64,000 bases of DNA from JAHJDS01 sp964569795 (GCA_964569795.1 CAZMVB010000020.1:11984-75983); one strand, 5' to 3'. Counted from the stretch's first letter, positions 32,977-42,464 are shown. Notes: generated from the sequence alone by a model not told the origin. Translations and numbers: made by a program.

Positions 32977-35865
32977 GTGGACCTGGTTGACTGGATCGAA
33001 AGAAATTTTTCAGACGAGCTGGCCCATTACGAGCACCTGCCCGCCCGGGAGGCGGTTTACGGCCGGGTCGATCCGCCCTGGCCCGAGCCGCTGGCCCGGG
33101 CCCTGAAATCCCTGGGCGTAGGAAGGCTCTACTCGCATCAGGCCGAGGCCGTGGCCGCGGTCCGGTCCGGCCAAGACGTCCTGGTGGCCACGCCCACGGC
33201 CAGCGGCAAGTCGCTCATCTACAACCTGCCGGTGTTCGAGTCCATCCTCGAGGACGACGAGACCCGGGCCCTGTACCTGTTTCCGCTCAAGGCCCTGGCC
33301 CAGGACCAGCTCCGGATGATCCAGGAATTATCCTTTGGCAGCGCCCGGCCCGTCCGGGCCGCGGTCTATGACGGCGACACCCCGCCGGCCGCCCGGAACA
33401 AGCTCCGGGCCGAGCCGCCCCACATCCTGCTCACCAACCCGGACATGCTTCATCACGGCTTGCTGGCCCATCACGAGGCCTGGTCGGGTTTTTGGGAAAA
33501 GCTGCGCTACGTGGTCATCGACGAGGTCCACACCTACCGGGGCATCTTCGGCAGCCACGTCGCCCAGATCTTGAGAAGGCTGACGCGGATCTGCCGCCGG
33601 GCCGGTAGCGAGCCCCGGTTGCTGCTCAGCTCGGCCACGATCCACGATCCCCGGACCTTTGTCCAGGCCCTGACCGGGCGCCAGTTCACCGTGATCGACA
33701 AGCACGGCGCGCCCGTGGCCGGGCGGGACTGGTGTTTTCTGAACCCGAGCCTGGCCGGCTCGACCACCGCCGCCCGGCTCCTGGAGGCCGGCGTCCGCCA
33801 GGGGTTCCAGACCATCGTCTTCACCCGGTCCCGCCGGCTGACCGAGCTGATCACCATGTGGGTCATGCGCTCGGCCCCTGATTTGGCCGACCGGATCGCC
33901 TCCTATAGGGCCGGGTTCCTGCCCGAGGAGCGCCGGGGGATCGAGGCCCGCCTGGCCTCGGGCCGACTGGCCGGGGTCATCTCGACCTCGGCCCTGGAGA
34001 TGGGCATCGACATCGGCCATTTGGACGTCTGCGTCCTGGTGGGTTATCCGGGCACGATCATCAACACCTGGCAGCGGGCCGGCCGGGTGGGGCGCTCGGG
34101 GCGGGAGTCGGCCGTGGTCCTCATCGCCGGGGCCGACGCCCTGGACCAGTATTTCATGAAAAACCCGGCCGACTTCTTCGGCCGGTCCTACGAGGCGGCC
34201 GTCTTGGACCCGGACAACGCCCACGTCGTGGCCGAACACCTGGTCTGCGCCGCGGCCGAAAGCCCCCTCGAGGCGGGCGAGCCCGAGTTCGATCTCGAGC
34301 GTCACCAGGGGGTGGTGGCCGACCTGGTCCGCACCGGCCAACTGCTGCGCGAGGCGGACGGCCGCCGCTGGTTCGCCGGGCCCAAGGCCCCCCACCGCAA
34401 AGTCAATATCCGGGGCATGGGTGACACCTTTGTCATCAGCCTCCATGATTCCAGACGGCTCATCGGTCACATCGACGGCGGCCGGGCCCTCAAGGAGTGC
34501 CATCCCGGGGCGATCTATCTCCACCAGGCCGAGCAGTACGAGGTCACCCGCCTTGATCTCAAGGCCCGCCGGGTGACGGTCCGGCCGGTCAACGTCGGTT
34601 ACTTCACCCGGGTCCTGACCGACAAGCAGACCGAGATCCTGTCCGAACTCAAGCGGCGGCCGGTCCACAACTTCCTGGTCCACCTGGGCCGGCTCAAGGT
34701 CACCGAGACCGTGGTCGGTTATGAAAAACGGCGGATCAGCGGCCAGGAACTGCTGGGCACCTTTGACCTGGACCTGCCGCCCCAGACCTTCGAAACCATC
34801 GGCCTGTGGATAGACATCAGTGACGCCCTGCGGCGCCTGGTGGCCGAACGGGGCGGCCACTTCATGGGATCGATCCACGCCCTGGAGCACGGGGCCATCG
34901 CTATGTTCCCCCTGTTCGCCCTGTGCGACCGGCACGACGTGGGCGGCATCGCCTACCCGGCCCACCCCCAGACCGGCCGGGCGGCGGTGTTCATCTACGA
35001 CGGCCACGCCGGCGGGGTGGGCCTCAGCGAGCGGGGCTTCGAGATCATCGAGGATTTGTTGCACAAGACCCTGGGCCTGATCCGGGACTGCGGCTGTCTG
35101 GACGGCTGCCCGTCATGCATCCACTCGCCCAAGTGCGGCTCGGGCAACAAGCCCCTGGACAAGGCCGGGGCGGTGGCCCTGCTCGAGGGCCTGCTGGGCA
35201 AGACGCCCCTGCCGGTCGAGGAGGCACCACCCCTGGACGCGCCTTCCCGGAAAAAGCGGGTCCGGGAGGGGTCCCCGGGCTTGCGCTACGGGTTCTTCGA
35301 CCTGGAGACGCTCCGGCTGGCCGACGAGGTGGGGGGCTGGGGCAACATCAGTCTCATGGGCCTGGCCGTGGCCGTGATCTACGACCGGGCGGCCGACCAA
35401 TTCACCGAGTTTTTCGAGCCCGACGTGGAGGCCTTGATCGAGAAGCTGCTGACCTTTGACCTGGTCGTCGGGTTCAACGTCCTGCGCTTTGACTACACGG
35501 TCCTGTCCGGGTACATTGACTTCGATTTTTCGACCGTGCCCACCCTGGACATGCTGGACGACGTGTTCCAGCTCCTGCGCTTCAGGCTGTCCCTGGATCA
35601 CCTGGCCACCGAAAACCTGGGGGCGGCCAAGACGGGCGACGGTCTGGACGCGGTCAAGTGGTGGCGGGCCGGGGACCGGCAAAAGGTGATCGATTACTGC
35701 CGCCGGGACGTGGAGCTGACCCGCGATCTGTTCGAACTGGGCGCCCGCCAGGGACACCTGGTCTATCGCGATCGGGAGGGCCACCGGCTGCGGATCCCGG
35801 TGGACTGGTCCGAGCCGGCCGTGGTGCGTCGCCTGGGACGGGATCGGTCCGCCGGGGCCGGGTAG
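32977..35865 (+). CDS. MrfA-like DEAD/DEAH helicase fused to a DEDDy exonuclease
   Basis: The protein has 962 residues with a GTG start at 32977. Residues 1-~730 are a superfamily 2 helicase of the MrfA/Hrq1 type: SHQAEAV, TPTASGKS (Walker A), DEVH (motif II), SSAT, STSALEMGID, QRAGRVGRSG. A DUF1998 zinc site follows (CGCLDGCPSCIHSPKCG, ~residues 705-725). Residues ~765-950 are an RNase-H-fold 3'-5' exonuclease: FFDLETL, VGFNVLRFDY and YCRRDVELTRDL give the DEDDy residues. In Bacillus subtilis MrfA and MrfB (YprA, YprB), encoded side by side, repair mitomycin C damage. Here both activities seem joined in one chain. The fusion is inferred from an uninterrupted frame. Confidence 0.9.
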   Translation: MDLVDWIERNFSDELAHYEHLPAREAVYGRVDPPWPEPLARALKSLGVGRLYSHQAEAVAAVRSGQDVLVATPTASGKSLIYNLPVFESILEDDETRALYLFPLKALAQDQLRMIQELSFGSARPVRAAVYDGDTPPAARNKLRAEPPHILLTNPDMLHHGLLAHHEAWSGFWEKLRYVVIDEVHTYRGIFGSHVAQILRRLTRICRRAGSEPRLLLSSATIHDPRTFVQALTGRQFTVIDKHGAPVAGRDWCFLNPSLAGSTTAARLLEAGVRQGFQTIVFTRSRRLTELITMWVMRSAPDLADRIASYRAGFLPEERRGIEARLASGRLAGVISTSALEMGIDIGHLDVCVLVGYPGTIINTWQRAGRVGRSGRESAVVLIAGADALDQYFMKNPADFFGRSYEAAVLDPDNAHVVAEHLVCAAAESPLEAGEPEFDLERHQGVVADLVRTGQLLREADGRRWFAGPKAPHRKVNIRGMGDTFVISLHDSRRLIGHIDGGRALKECHPGAIYLHQAEQYEVTRLDLKARRVTVRPVNVGYFTRVLTDKQTEILSELKRRPVHNFLVHLGRLKVTETVVGYEKRRISGQELLGTFDLDLPPQTFETIGLWIDISDALRRLVAERGGHFMGSIHALEHGAIAMFPLFALCDRHDVGGIAYPAHPQTGRAAVFIYDGHAGGVGLSERGFEIIEDLLHKTLGLIRDCGCLDGCPSCIHSPKCGSGNKPLDKAGAVALLEGLLGKTPLPVEEAPPLDAPSRKKRVREGSPGLRYGFFDLETLRLADEVGGWGNISLMGLAVAVIYDRAADQFTEFFEPDVEALIEKLLTFDLVVGFNVLRFDYTVLSGYIDFDFSTVPTLDMLDDVFQLLRFRLSLDHLATENLGAAKTGDGLDAVKWWRAGDRQKVIDYCRRDVELTRDLFELGARQGHLVYRDREGHRLRIPVDWSEPAVVRRLGRDRSAGAG

Positions 35866-35878
35866 GGGCCGGTAAAGG

Positions 35879-35908
35879 TTGTCATCGATCCCCTATTTGG
35901 AATAGAAT
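35879..35908 (+). promoter_or_regulatory. Candidate sigma-70 promoter
   Basis: TTGTCA (35879-35884) and TAGAAT (35903-35908) are 18 bp apart, 29 bp before ATG 35937; the leader would hold the GAGAGG ribosome site. Confidence 0.5.
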
Positions 35909-35936
35909 TACTGCGGTAATTTCCCGAGAGGCGGTC

Positions 35937-36869
35937 ATGTTCGAGCCATCCTACCTGGCGCTGCATCGGTCCGGGGAGCTGGCGGCCCGGGCCCAGGCCC
36001 TGTCCGACCGCCTGAAAGGTTGTGACCTGTGCCCCCGGGAGTGCCGGGTGGACCGGAACACCGAGGACCGCGGGTTCTGCGGGATCGGGGCCCGGGCCAT
36101 GGTCTCCAGCTACAATCCCCACTTCGGCGAGGAGGACCCCCTGGTGGGCCGCGGCGGCTCGGGCACGATCTTCATGACCGGTTGCAACCTGGGCTGCGTG
36201 TTCTGCCAGAACTGGGAGGTCTCCCACCTCCGCCAGGGCCGCGAGGTGTCGGACACGGACCTGGCCGCCATGATGCTCGACCTGGCCGGGGCGGGTTGCC
36301 ACAACATCAACTTCGTCACCCCGACCCACGCCATCGCCGCCATCGTCCGGGCCCTGACCCTGGCCGTGGACCAGGGATTGCGCCTGCCCCTGGTCTATAA
36401 CTGCGGCGGTTACGAGTCGATCCAGACCCTCGAAGAATTGGACGGGATATTTGACATCTACATGCCGGACATAAAATTCTGGGACCCGGCCGTGTCCGAG
36501 GCCCTGTGCGGCGCGCCGGACTACCCAGAGCGGGCCCGGGCGGCCTTGCGCGAGATGCACCGCCAGGTGGGTGACCTGGAGATGGACGCCCAGGGCCTGG
36601 CCCGGCGGGGGCTGTTGGTCCGGCACCTGGTCATGCCCCACGACCTGTCCGGAAGCGGACAGGTGCTGGCCTGGCTGGCTGAGGAGATATCGCCCGACAC
36701 CTACGTCAACGTCATGGACCAGTACCGGCCCTGCGGCGAGGCCATGAGATTCGACAAGCTTTCCCGAAGGCTGACGGCGACCGAGTACCGGGCCGCGGTC
36801 GAGGCCGCCCGGCGGGCCGGACTGCGCCTGGACAACCGCGAGCGCATCAGGTGGAAACTGGTTTTTTGA
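35937..36869 (+). CDS. Radical SAM protein, PflA-like (COG1313 type)
   Basis: The product has 310 residues from ATG 35937 behind GAGAGG. An N-terminal cysteine-rich part (CDLCPRECRVDRN, GFCGIG) precedes the radical SAM motif TGCNLGCVFCQNWEVS. NFVTPTHAIAAIV, YNCGGYESIQTL, DIYMPDIKFWD and VMDQYRPC follow, all typical of COG1313. These enzymes are related to pyruvate-formate-lyase activase; the target is unknown. The next gene starts four bases after the stop. Confidence 0.9.
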   Translation: MFEPSYLALHRSGELAARAQALSDRLKGCDLCPRECRVDRNTEDRGFCGIGARAMVSSYNPHFGEEDPLVGRGGSGTIFMTGCNLGCVFCQNWEVSHLRQGREVSDTDLAAMMLDLAGAGCHNINFVTPTHAIAAIVRALTLAVDQGLRLPLVYNCGGYESIQTLEELDGIFDIYMPDIKFWDPAVSEALCGAPDYPERARAALREMHRQVGDLEMDAQGLARRGLLVRHLVMPHDLSGSGQVLAWLAEEISPDTYVNVMDQYRPCGEAMRFDKLSRRLTATEYRAAVEAARRAGLRLDNRERIRWKLVF

Positions 36870-36873
36870 AACG

Positions 36874-37527
36874 ATGACCGCCGCCCGGACCAGAACCCAG
36901 CCCCACGTCTTCGCCATCGGTGACGTCCACGGCTGCGCCGAGGACCTGGTCCGGCTGCTGGGCAATATCAAGGCCGACCTGGAGCGCGACACCTTCGTGT
37001 TCATCGGCGATTACGTGGACCGGGGCCCGAACCCCAAGGGCGTGGTGGACGCCATCCTCGACCTGAAAGCCAAATGTCCCCGGGTGATCTGTCTCAAGGG
37101 CAACCACGAGGGCCTGTTCCTGGACTACCTGGCCGGGGACAATGAAAACATGTTCCTGTACAACGGCGGGGCCTCGACCCTGGACAGCTACGACGCCGTT
37201 TACGGCGAGCCGTTCGACCTGCCGCCCGAGCACCGGGCCTTTTTCGACGAGCTGGTCCTCTATTACCGCCAGGAGGACGTCCTGTTCGTTCACGCCGGGG
37301 TTCGTCCCGGGGTGCCCCTCGAGCACCAGACCGAGCACGACCTGCTCTGGATCCGCGAGGAGTTCATCTACGTCCCCCAGCAAACGGCCCCGCTGGTGGT
37401 CTTCGGCCACACCCCGTCCCGCCGGCCGATCGTCCAGCCGGACAAGATCGGCATTGACACCGGCGCCGTGTACGGTAATAAACTGACCTGCTTGATGCTG
37501 CCGGAGAGGGAGTTCATTCAAACCTGA
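36874..37527 (+). CDS. Metallophosphoesterase, PPP-type serine/threonine phosphatase
   Basis: The product has 217 residues. The PPP-family metal motifs are clear: GDVHG, GDYVDRG, GNHE, then VHAGV and FGHTP. Members dephosphorylate proteins or diadenosine tetraphosphate with two metals. It follows the radical SAM gene by four bases and may be expressed with it. Which protein it dephosphorylates cannot be told; bacterial PPP enzymes often oppose Ser/Thr kinases. Confidence 0.93.
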   Translation: MTAARTRTQPHVFAIGDVHGCAEDLVRLLGNIKADLERDTFVFIGDYVDRGPNPKGVVDAILDLKAKCPRVICLKGNHEGLFLDYLAGDNENMFLYNGGASTLDSYDAVYGEPFDLPPEHRAFFDELVLYYRQEDVLFVHAGVRPGVPLEHQTEHDLLWIREEFIYVPQQTAPLVVFGHTPSRRPIVQPDKIGIDTGAVYGNKLTCLMLPEREFIQT

Positions 37528-37634
37528 CTCGAAAGTCCCGTCGGTCTCGCCGCGGCCCTCATCGAGTCGGCCCCGGAAGACTCGGCCTTTCCAGATCAAA
37601 TTGAAGCTCACGCGGAGAACCACAGGGAGCCCCA

Positions 37635-39686
37635 ATGAAGCGATTTTTCTATCCGGAGTCGGTGGCCGTGATCGGCGCCTCGGCCTCGCCGACCAACATG
37701 GGCAAGATCATCGTCCGAAACTGTCTGAACTTCCAGTACAGCGGCCGGCTGCACATGGTCAGTCCCCGGGGCGGGGTCCTGTTCGGCCAGAAGATTCACC
37801 AGACCATCCTGGACGTGCCCGACGACGTCGATCTGGCGGTCATCTTCACCCCGGCCAAGGTCATCCCCGAGGTGATGCGTCAGTGCGCCGCCAAGGGAAT
37901 CAGCCGGGTGATCATCGAATCCAGCGGGTTCACCGAGTACGGCGCCGACCGGAGCGGCCTGGAGGCCGAGGTGGTGGACGTCGCCCGGGAGCACGGCATC
38001 CGCTTCATCGGTCCCAACGGCATCGGCGTCATCAACCTGGAAAACGGCCTGTGCGTCCCGTTTCCGCGGATCTCGGCGGTGTTGCATCAGGGCGGGATCT
38101 CGGTCATCTCCCAGTCGGGGGGCGTGGGCCTGACCTATGTCTCGGCCCTGGCCTACGAGAATATCGGAGTCAACAAGTTCGTGTCCGTGGGCAACAAGCT
38201 CGACGTCAACGAGGCCGAACTGCTGGAGTACATGATCGAGGACCCCGGGACCGAGGCCATCTGCCTCTACCTGGAATCCGTGGTGGACGGCCGGCGCCTG
38301 ATGGAGCTGGCCGGCGGCACGGACAAGCCGATTGTCATCCACAAGGCCAACATCGGCGCCGGCTCGGCCAGCATCGCCCAGTCACACACCGCGGCCCTCT
38401 TGAACGACGACGCCGTGGTCGAGGCGGCCTTCAAGCAGGCCGGCATCATCCGGACCTACGAGGTGGCCCACACCCTGGCCGTGCTCAAGGCCCTGACCGT
38501 GCCCCGGCCCAAGGGAAACCGGCTGGCGGTCATCTCCCGGTCGGGCGGACACGCCGTGGTCGCCGCCGACGCCTGCGACCGGCTGGGCATGGTCCTGCCG
38601 CCCTTCCCCCAGAAAGTGCTGGACAAGATCGAGAGCCACTTCCGGGCCTCGGTCATCAAGCTCCAGAATCCCCTGGACCTGGGCGACCTCTTTGACATGA
38701 CCTTCTACAACTTCATCGTCGAGGAGGCCCTCAAGATGGACGAGATCGACGGCGTGGTCTGCGTCATCGGCTACCGGGGCCCGGAGACCAAGGACGCCCG
38801 CGCCTTTGTCTTCAACGCCTGGGACCTGGCCGACAAGTACGGCAAGCCCCTGGCCCTGGGCACCCTGGTGGCCGACGACGAACTGAATTTTTTGAAACAG
38901 AACGCCGAGCACCCGGTGTTCACCACGCCCGAGGAAGGCGTCCGCGCCCTGGCCAGCCTGTACCACGCCCGGAAGCCGGAACGCCCCTGGGTCCAGCCCG
39001 ACCTGGTCGTTGACCGCGCCCGGGCCGAGAAGATTATCGAGCGGGCCCTGAGCCAGGGCCGCGATCCGCTCCTCGAGGAGTGCTTCGAGATTCTCGCGGC
39101 CTACGGCCTGACCGTCTGTCCCTGGCAACGGGTCGAGGACCCGGCCCGGGCCGCGGCCGCGGCGGCCGAACTGGGATTTCCGGCGGCCCTCAAGATGTCC
39201 ACGGCCGAGGTCTCCCACAAGACCGAGGCCGGCGGGGTGGTCTTGGGCCTCGAGGACGAGGCGGCCGTCACCCGGGCCGCCGGGCGCATGGCCCTGCCCC
39301 CCGGCGGGGGCCTGATCGTTCAGCCCATGGTCAAGGGGGGCTGGGAGATCATCCTCGGCCTGAAGCGGGATGCCTCCTTCGGGCCGGTGCTGGCCGTGGG
39401 TCTGGGCGGGATCATGGTCGAGGTCCTGCGGGAGGTCGCCCTGGGGGTGGCCCCCCTGGACGGGATCGAGGCCGGCCGGCTGATGAGCGGCTTCAAGGGG
39501 GCCTCGGTCCTGGACGGCTTCCGTGGCCGGGCGGCCGTGGACAAGGAGGCCCTGGCCCAGAACCTGATCCGCCTCTCCAAGCTGGGGCTGGACCTGCCGG
39601 CCATAGCCGAGGTGGACCTGAACCCGGTCATGGCCCGAGCCGACGGCGGCCTGGTGGTGGACGCCCGGATGGCGCTCGTCCGGTGA
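37635..39686 (+). CDS. NDP-forming acyl-CoA synthetase (acetate--CoA ligase family)
   Basis: The product has 683 residues, the length of the fused alpha-beta form. It has an N-terminal CoA-binding Rossmann domain (VIGASASPTNMGK), succinyl-CoA-ligase-like domains (ISQSGGVGLTY, SRSGGHAVVAAD) and a C-terminal ATP-grasp domain (GFPAALKMSTAEVSHKTEAGG, PMVKGGWEIILGLK, AEVDLNPVM). Enzymes of this kind make ATP or GTP from acyl-CoA, or activate acids at NTP cost. It overlaps by four bases with a 2-hydroxyacyl-CoA dehydratase-like gene, so the two probably act on one acyl-CoA. Confidence 0.9.
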   Translation: MKRFFYPESVAVIGASASPTNMGKIIVRNCLNFQYSGRLHMVSPRGGVLFGQKIHQTILDVPDDVDLAVIFTPAKVIPEVMRQCAAKGISRVIIESSGFTEYGADRSGLEAEVVDVAREHGIRFIGPNGIGVINLENGLCVPFPRISAVLHQGGISVISQSGGVGLTYVSALAYENIGVNKFVSVGNKLDVNEAELLEYMIEDPGTEAICLYLESVVDGRRLMELAGGTDKPIVIHKANIGAGSASIAQSHTAALLNDDAVVEAAFKQAGIIRTYEVAHTLAVLKALTVPRPKGNRLAVISRSGGHAVVAADACDRLGMVLPPFPQKVLDKIESHFRASVIKLQNPLDLGDLFDMTFYNFIVEEALKMDEIDGVVCVIGYRGPETKDARAFVFNAWDLADKYGKPLALGTLVADDELNFLKQNAEHPVFTTPEEGVRALASLYHARKPERPWVQPDLVVDRARAEKIIERALSQGRDPLLEECFEILAAYGLTVCPWQRVEDPARAAAAAAELGFPAALKMSTAEVSHKTEAGGVVLGLEDEAAVTRAAGRMALPPGGGLIVQPMVKGGWEIILGLKRDASFGPVLAVGLGGIMVEVLREVALGVAPLDGIEAGRLMSGFKGASVLDGFRGRAAVDKEALAQNLIRLSKLGLDLPAIAEVDLNPVMARADGGLVVDARMALVR

Positions 39687-40678
39687 CCCGGGGCCTCCCG
39701 CCCGCCGTGGGCCTGACGACCTCGATCCCGATCGAGGTCATCCTGGCCGCGGCCCTGGTCCCGGTGGACCTGAACAATGTCTTCATCACCCATCCCCGGC
39801 CCGAGGCCCTGGTGGCCGCGGCCGAGGCGGCCGGGTTTCCGCGCACGGTCTGCGCCTGGATCAAGGGCATTTACGGCGTGGCTGCGGGCCCGGACGGGCC
39901 GGACCGGATCGTGGTCGTCACCCAGGGGGACTGCAGCAACGCCCGGGCCCTGGCCGAGGTCCTGGCCCGGCAGGGCAAGAGCATCATCCCCTTCGAGTAC
40001 CCGGCCGACCGGGACCCGGTCCGGCTCGAAGCCGAGATCGACCGGCTGATCGATTTGTTTGGGACGACCCGGGCCGCGGCCGCGGCCCAAAAGGCCAGGC
40101 TGGACCAGATCCGGGACCGGCTGGTCCGCCTGGACGATCTGGCCTGGCGGGACGAAAAAGTCCGGGGGGCCGAGCTTCACCAGTGGCTGGTCTCGGCCTC
40201 GGACTTCAACCAGGACCCGGACGCCTTCGCCGCCGGCCTGGAGGACTTTCTGACCGAGGTCAAGAGACGGCCGGCCCCGGGGCGGGCGTTGAAACTGGGT
40301 TTTCTGGGGGTCCCGCCGATCATGACCGACCTGTTCGACGTGGTCGAGGACCTGGGGGGCCGGGTGGTCTTTCACGAAATCTCCCGCCAGTTCGCCATGC
40401 CGCCTCGAGGCGGCGACCTGGTGGATCAGTACCTGGCCTTCACCTACCCCTATGACGTGGCGGCCCGGGTGGCCGATATCGCCCGGGAAAGCGAGCGGCG
40501 GGGCCTGGCCGGGTTGATTCATTACACCCAGACCTTTTGTCACCGCCAGATCGAGGACATCGTCCTCCGGGATTTTTTGTCAGGGGTGCCCATCCTGACC
40601 CTGGAGGGGGACCGGGTGGGACCGACCGACGGCCGGACCAGGCTGCGCCTGGAGTCGTTTCTGGAGATGCTGCGCTGA
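39683..40678 (+). CDS. 2-hydroxyacyl-CoA dehydratase family protein (subunit D / HgdB-like)
   Basis: The product has 331 residues with GTG 39683 overlapping the upstream stop (GTGA). LTTSIPIEVILAAALVPVDLNNVF at the N-terminus, CAWIKGIYGV, TQGDCSNARAL, PFEYP, FLGVPP and THYTQ-like HYTQTFCHRQIED mark the family that holds a [4Fe-4S] or double-cubane cluster. Three cysteines are well placed for cluster binding. Only one subunit is present and no ATP-dependent activator (HgdC-like) is adjacent. Members reduce or dehydrate CoA esters or act as double-cubane reductases, so the reaction stays open. Confidence 0.82.
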   Translation: MTRGLPPAVGLTTSIPIEVILAAALVPVDLNNVFITHPRPEALVAAAEAAGFPRTVCAWIKGIYGVAAGPDGPDRIVVVTQGDCSNARALAEVLARQGKSIIPFEYPADRDPVRLEAEIDRLIDLFGTTRAAAAAQKARLDQIRDRLVRLDDLAWRDEKVRGAELHQWLVSASDFNQDPDAFAAGLEDFLTEVKRRPAPGRALKLGFLGVPPIMTDLFDVVEDLGGRVVFHEISRQFAMPPRGGDLVDQYLAFTYPYDVAARVADIARESERRGLAGLIHYTQTFCHRQIEDIVLRDFLSGVPILTLEGDRVGPTDGRTRLRLESFLEMLR

Positions 40679-40697
40679 ACCGCAAGGGGTGGAATCG

Positions 40698-41720
40698 ATG
40701 AGCGTGTTGTGGGCGTTGTTCCTGCTGTTCTGCGGCGGGGCCCTGCTGTACTTCGGCGGCTCGGGCCTGGTCAAGGGATCGGCCTCCATGGCCGCCCGGC
40801 TGGGGGTCTCGCAACTGGTCATCGGTCTGACCGTGGTCGCCTTCGGCACCTCGGCCCCGGAGCTGTTCGTGTCCACCACGGCCGCCCTCAAGGGCTCGAC
40901 CGACATCTCCCTGGGCAACATCATCGGCTCGAACATCGCCAACATCGCCCTGGTCCTGGCCATCGCCATGATCATCCGGCCGATGCTGGTCCAGCAGAGC
41001 ACGGTCAAGCGCGAAATCCCCTTTGTCGTGGGCGCCTCGATCGCCCTGTGGATCATGGCCCTCGATGGTCAGGTGGGCCGGCTGGACGGGATCATTCTCC
41101 TGGTCCTGTTCGTCTTGTTTCTGTACTACTGCTACCATTTCCGCCACCCGCTGAGCGACGAGGAAGAGACGATCGAGGTCTTCCGCTCGCCGTGGCGGGA
41201 CGTGCTGCTGGTCCTGGGTGGTCTGGCGGGGCTGGTGGCCGGGTCCGAGTTTTTCGTCCGGGGGGCGACCGTGCTGGCCCGTCTGATCGGGGTCAGCGAG
41301 TTCTTCATCGGTCTGTCCGTGGTCGCCGTGGGCACCTCCCTGCCCGAGCTGGCCACCTCGGCCGTGGCCGCGGCCCGGGGGCACGCCGACATCTCGGTGG
41401 GCAACGTCGTCGGCTCGAACCTGTTCAACATCCTCCTGGTCCAGGGCATGGTCAGCACCATCACCCCCATCCCGGTCCCGTCCCGGCTGTCCCTCTGGCT
41501 GGACCTGCCGGTCATGACCGCCCTGCCCATCCTGCTGCTGGTCCTGATCCTGCTGCCGCCGCGCCACAACCTGGTGCGCCACGAGGGGATGCTCCTGCTG
41601 GCGATCTATGTCGCCTACATCGTCGCCGGGGCCATGGTCGGAACGTTCTATCACCCCTCGGGCGAGGCGGCCGGCTGGATGCAACTGTTGCGGGGCTTCG
41701 GTCCGATGGCCGCCTTGTGA
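40698..41720 (+). CDS. Calcium/sodium antiporter (YrbG family)
   Basis: The product has 340 residues. ATG 40698 follows AAGGGGTGG; GTG at 40689 is less likely. There are ten hydrophobic helices in two halves. The alpha-repeats are visible twice: GLTVVAFGTSAPELFVS with GNIIGSNIANI, and GLSVVAVGTSLPELATS with GNVVGSNLFNI. It exchanges cations across the cytoplasmic membrane. It converges with the cupin gene, with a 7-bp gap. Confidence 0.94.
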   Translation: MSVLWALFLLFCGGALLYFGGSGLVKGSASMAARLGVSQLVIGLTVVAFGTSAPELFVSTTAALKGSTDISLGNIIGSNIANIALVLAIAMIIRPMLVQQSTVKREIPFVVGASIALWIMALDGQVGRLDGIILLVLFVLFLYYCYHFRHPLSDEEETIEVFRSPWRDVLLVLGGLAGLVAGSEFFVRGATVLARLIGVSEFFIGLSVVAVGTSLPELATSAVAAARGHADISVGNVVGSNLFNILLVQGMVSTITPIPVPSRLSLWLDLPVMTALPILLLVLILLPPRHNLVRHEGMLLLAIYVAYIVAGAMVGTFYHPSGEAAGWMQLLRGFGPMAAL

Positions 41721-41727
41721 CGGGGCG

Positions 41728-42150
41728 TCAGGCGGGGTGATCCCCGGCCGGGTCATAGGCCGGGGAGCAGACGCACAGGAAATCCAGGTCTTCCGGGCCG
41801 ATATTCTCGATGGATTGGACCGCGCCGGGCGGGATGTAAATTGCCTGGCCCGGGCTCACCTCCCGGGTCCGGCCGTCGATGACCATTCGGCCGCGGCCGG
41901 CCAGGAGGTAATAGATCTCGACCATGTCCAGTCGGTGGGGGCGGGTCGCCTGGCCGGGGGCGACCGAGGCCCGGGCCAGACTCACCCCCGGGGCCGTGCC
42001 GTGGCGGCGGGGGTGGATCACCTCCCGGATGAGGCAGCCGTCGGCCGCCGGAAAGGCGGACAGCAGATTCGAATCCTGAACCAGCACGGCGGGTTCACCC
42101 TGGATAGCGATCCTCGTCCCCGGAACCCCCTTCGGGCCCGCCGCCGTCAT
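41728..42150 (-). CDS. Cupin-domain protein
   Basis: The product has 140 residues from ATG 42150; an in-frame GTG at 42087 after GGTGAA would avoid a 56-bp overlap with the bactofilin gene and is a real alternative. The single cupin barrel has RPHRLDMVEIYYLLAGRGRMVIDG and PGQAIYIPPGAVQSIEN, with His/Glu metal positions. Cupins of this size are often binding or isomerase-like proteins. It is last in the minus-strand cell-shape operon, but a link to that process is only positional. Confidence 0.82.
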   Translation of the reverse strand: MTAAGPKGVPGTRIAIQGEPAVLVQDSNLLSAFPAADGCLIREVIHPRRHGTAPGVSLARASVAPGQATRPHRLDMVEIYYLLAGRGRMVIDGRTREVSPGQAIYIPPGAVQSIENIGPEDLDFLCVCSPAYDPAGDHPA

Positions 42151-42457
42151 CGCCGGGGGGCGGCAGGCTCTTTTCGACCTGGCCGCCGCGCAGCCGCCGC
42201 CGTTTCATCAGTCTCCCCTGGTGCTTGTCCGGAAAACCGGCCGAGCGGATGCTCCCGTCCAGGATCCCGCCCGGTTCGATGACCAGGGTCTCGCAATCGA
42301 CCGTGCCCATGATCCGGCCGCCGTTCTTGATGACCACTTTGGCCCCGATGACGTCGCCCTCGACGATGCCCTCGATGATCAATTCGTCCCGGGACCGTGT
42401 TTCTCCCATCAGATGCGTCCCCCGGGAGATGATGGTGAAGGGTGAGTGTTCGACCAT
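42095..42457 (-). CDS. Bactofilin-family polymer-forming protein
   Basis: The product has 120 residues. The short beta-helix pattern of bactofilins is clear: TIISRGTHLMGETRSRDELIIEG, GDVIGAKVVIKNGGRIMGTVD and LVIEPGGILDGSI with regular G and V/I spacing. A charged and Gly-rich tail follows (about residue 83 on). Bactofilins polymerise without nucleotides and place cell-wall enzymes. CcmA of Helicobacter is one and is needed for helical cell shape. Eight bases separate it from the M99 peptidase upstream, which supports a joint role. Confidence 0.85.
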   Translation of the reverse strand: MVEHSPFTIISRGTHLMGETRSRDELIIEGIVEGDVIGAKVVIKNGGRIMGTVDCETLVIEPGGILDGSIRSAGFPDKHQGRLMKRRRLRGGQVEKSLPPPGDDGGGPEGGSGDEDRYPG

Positions 42458-42464
42458 GACTGCC

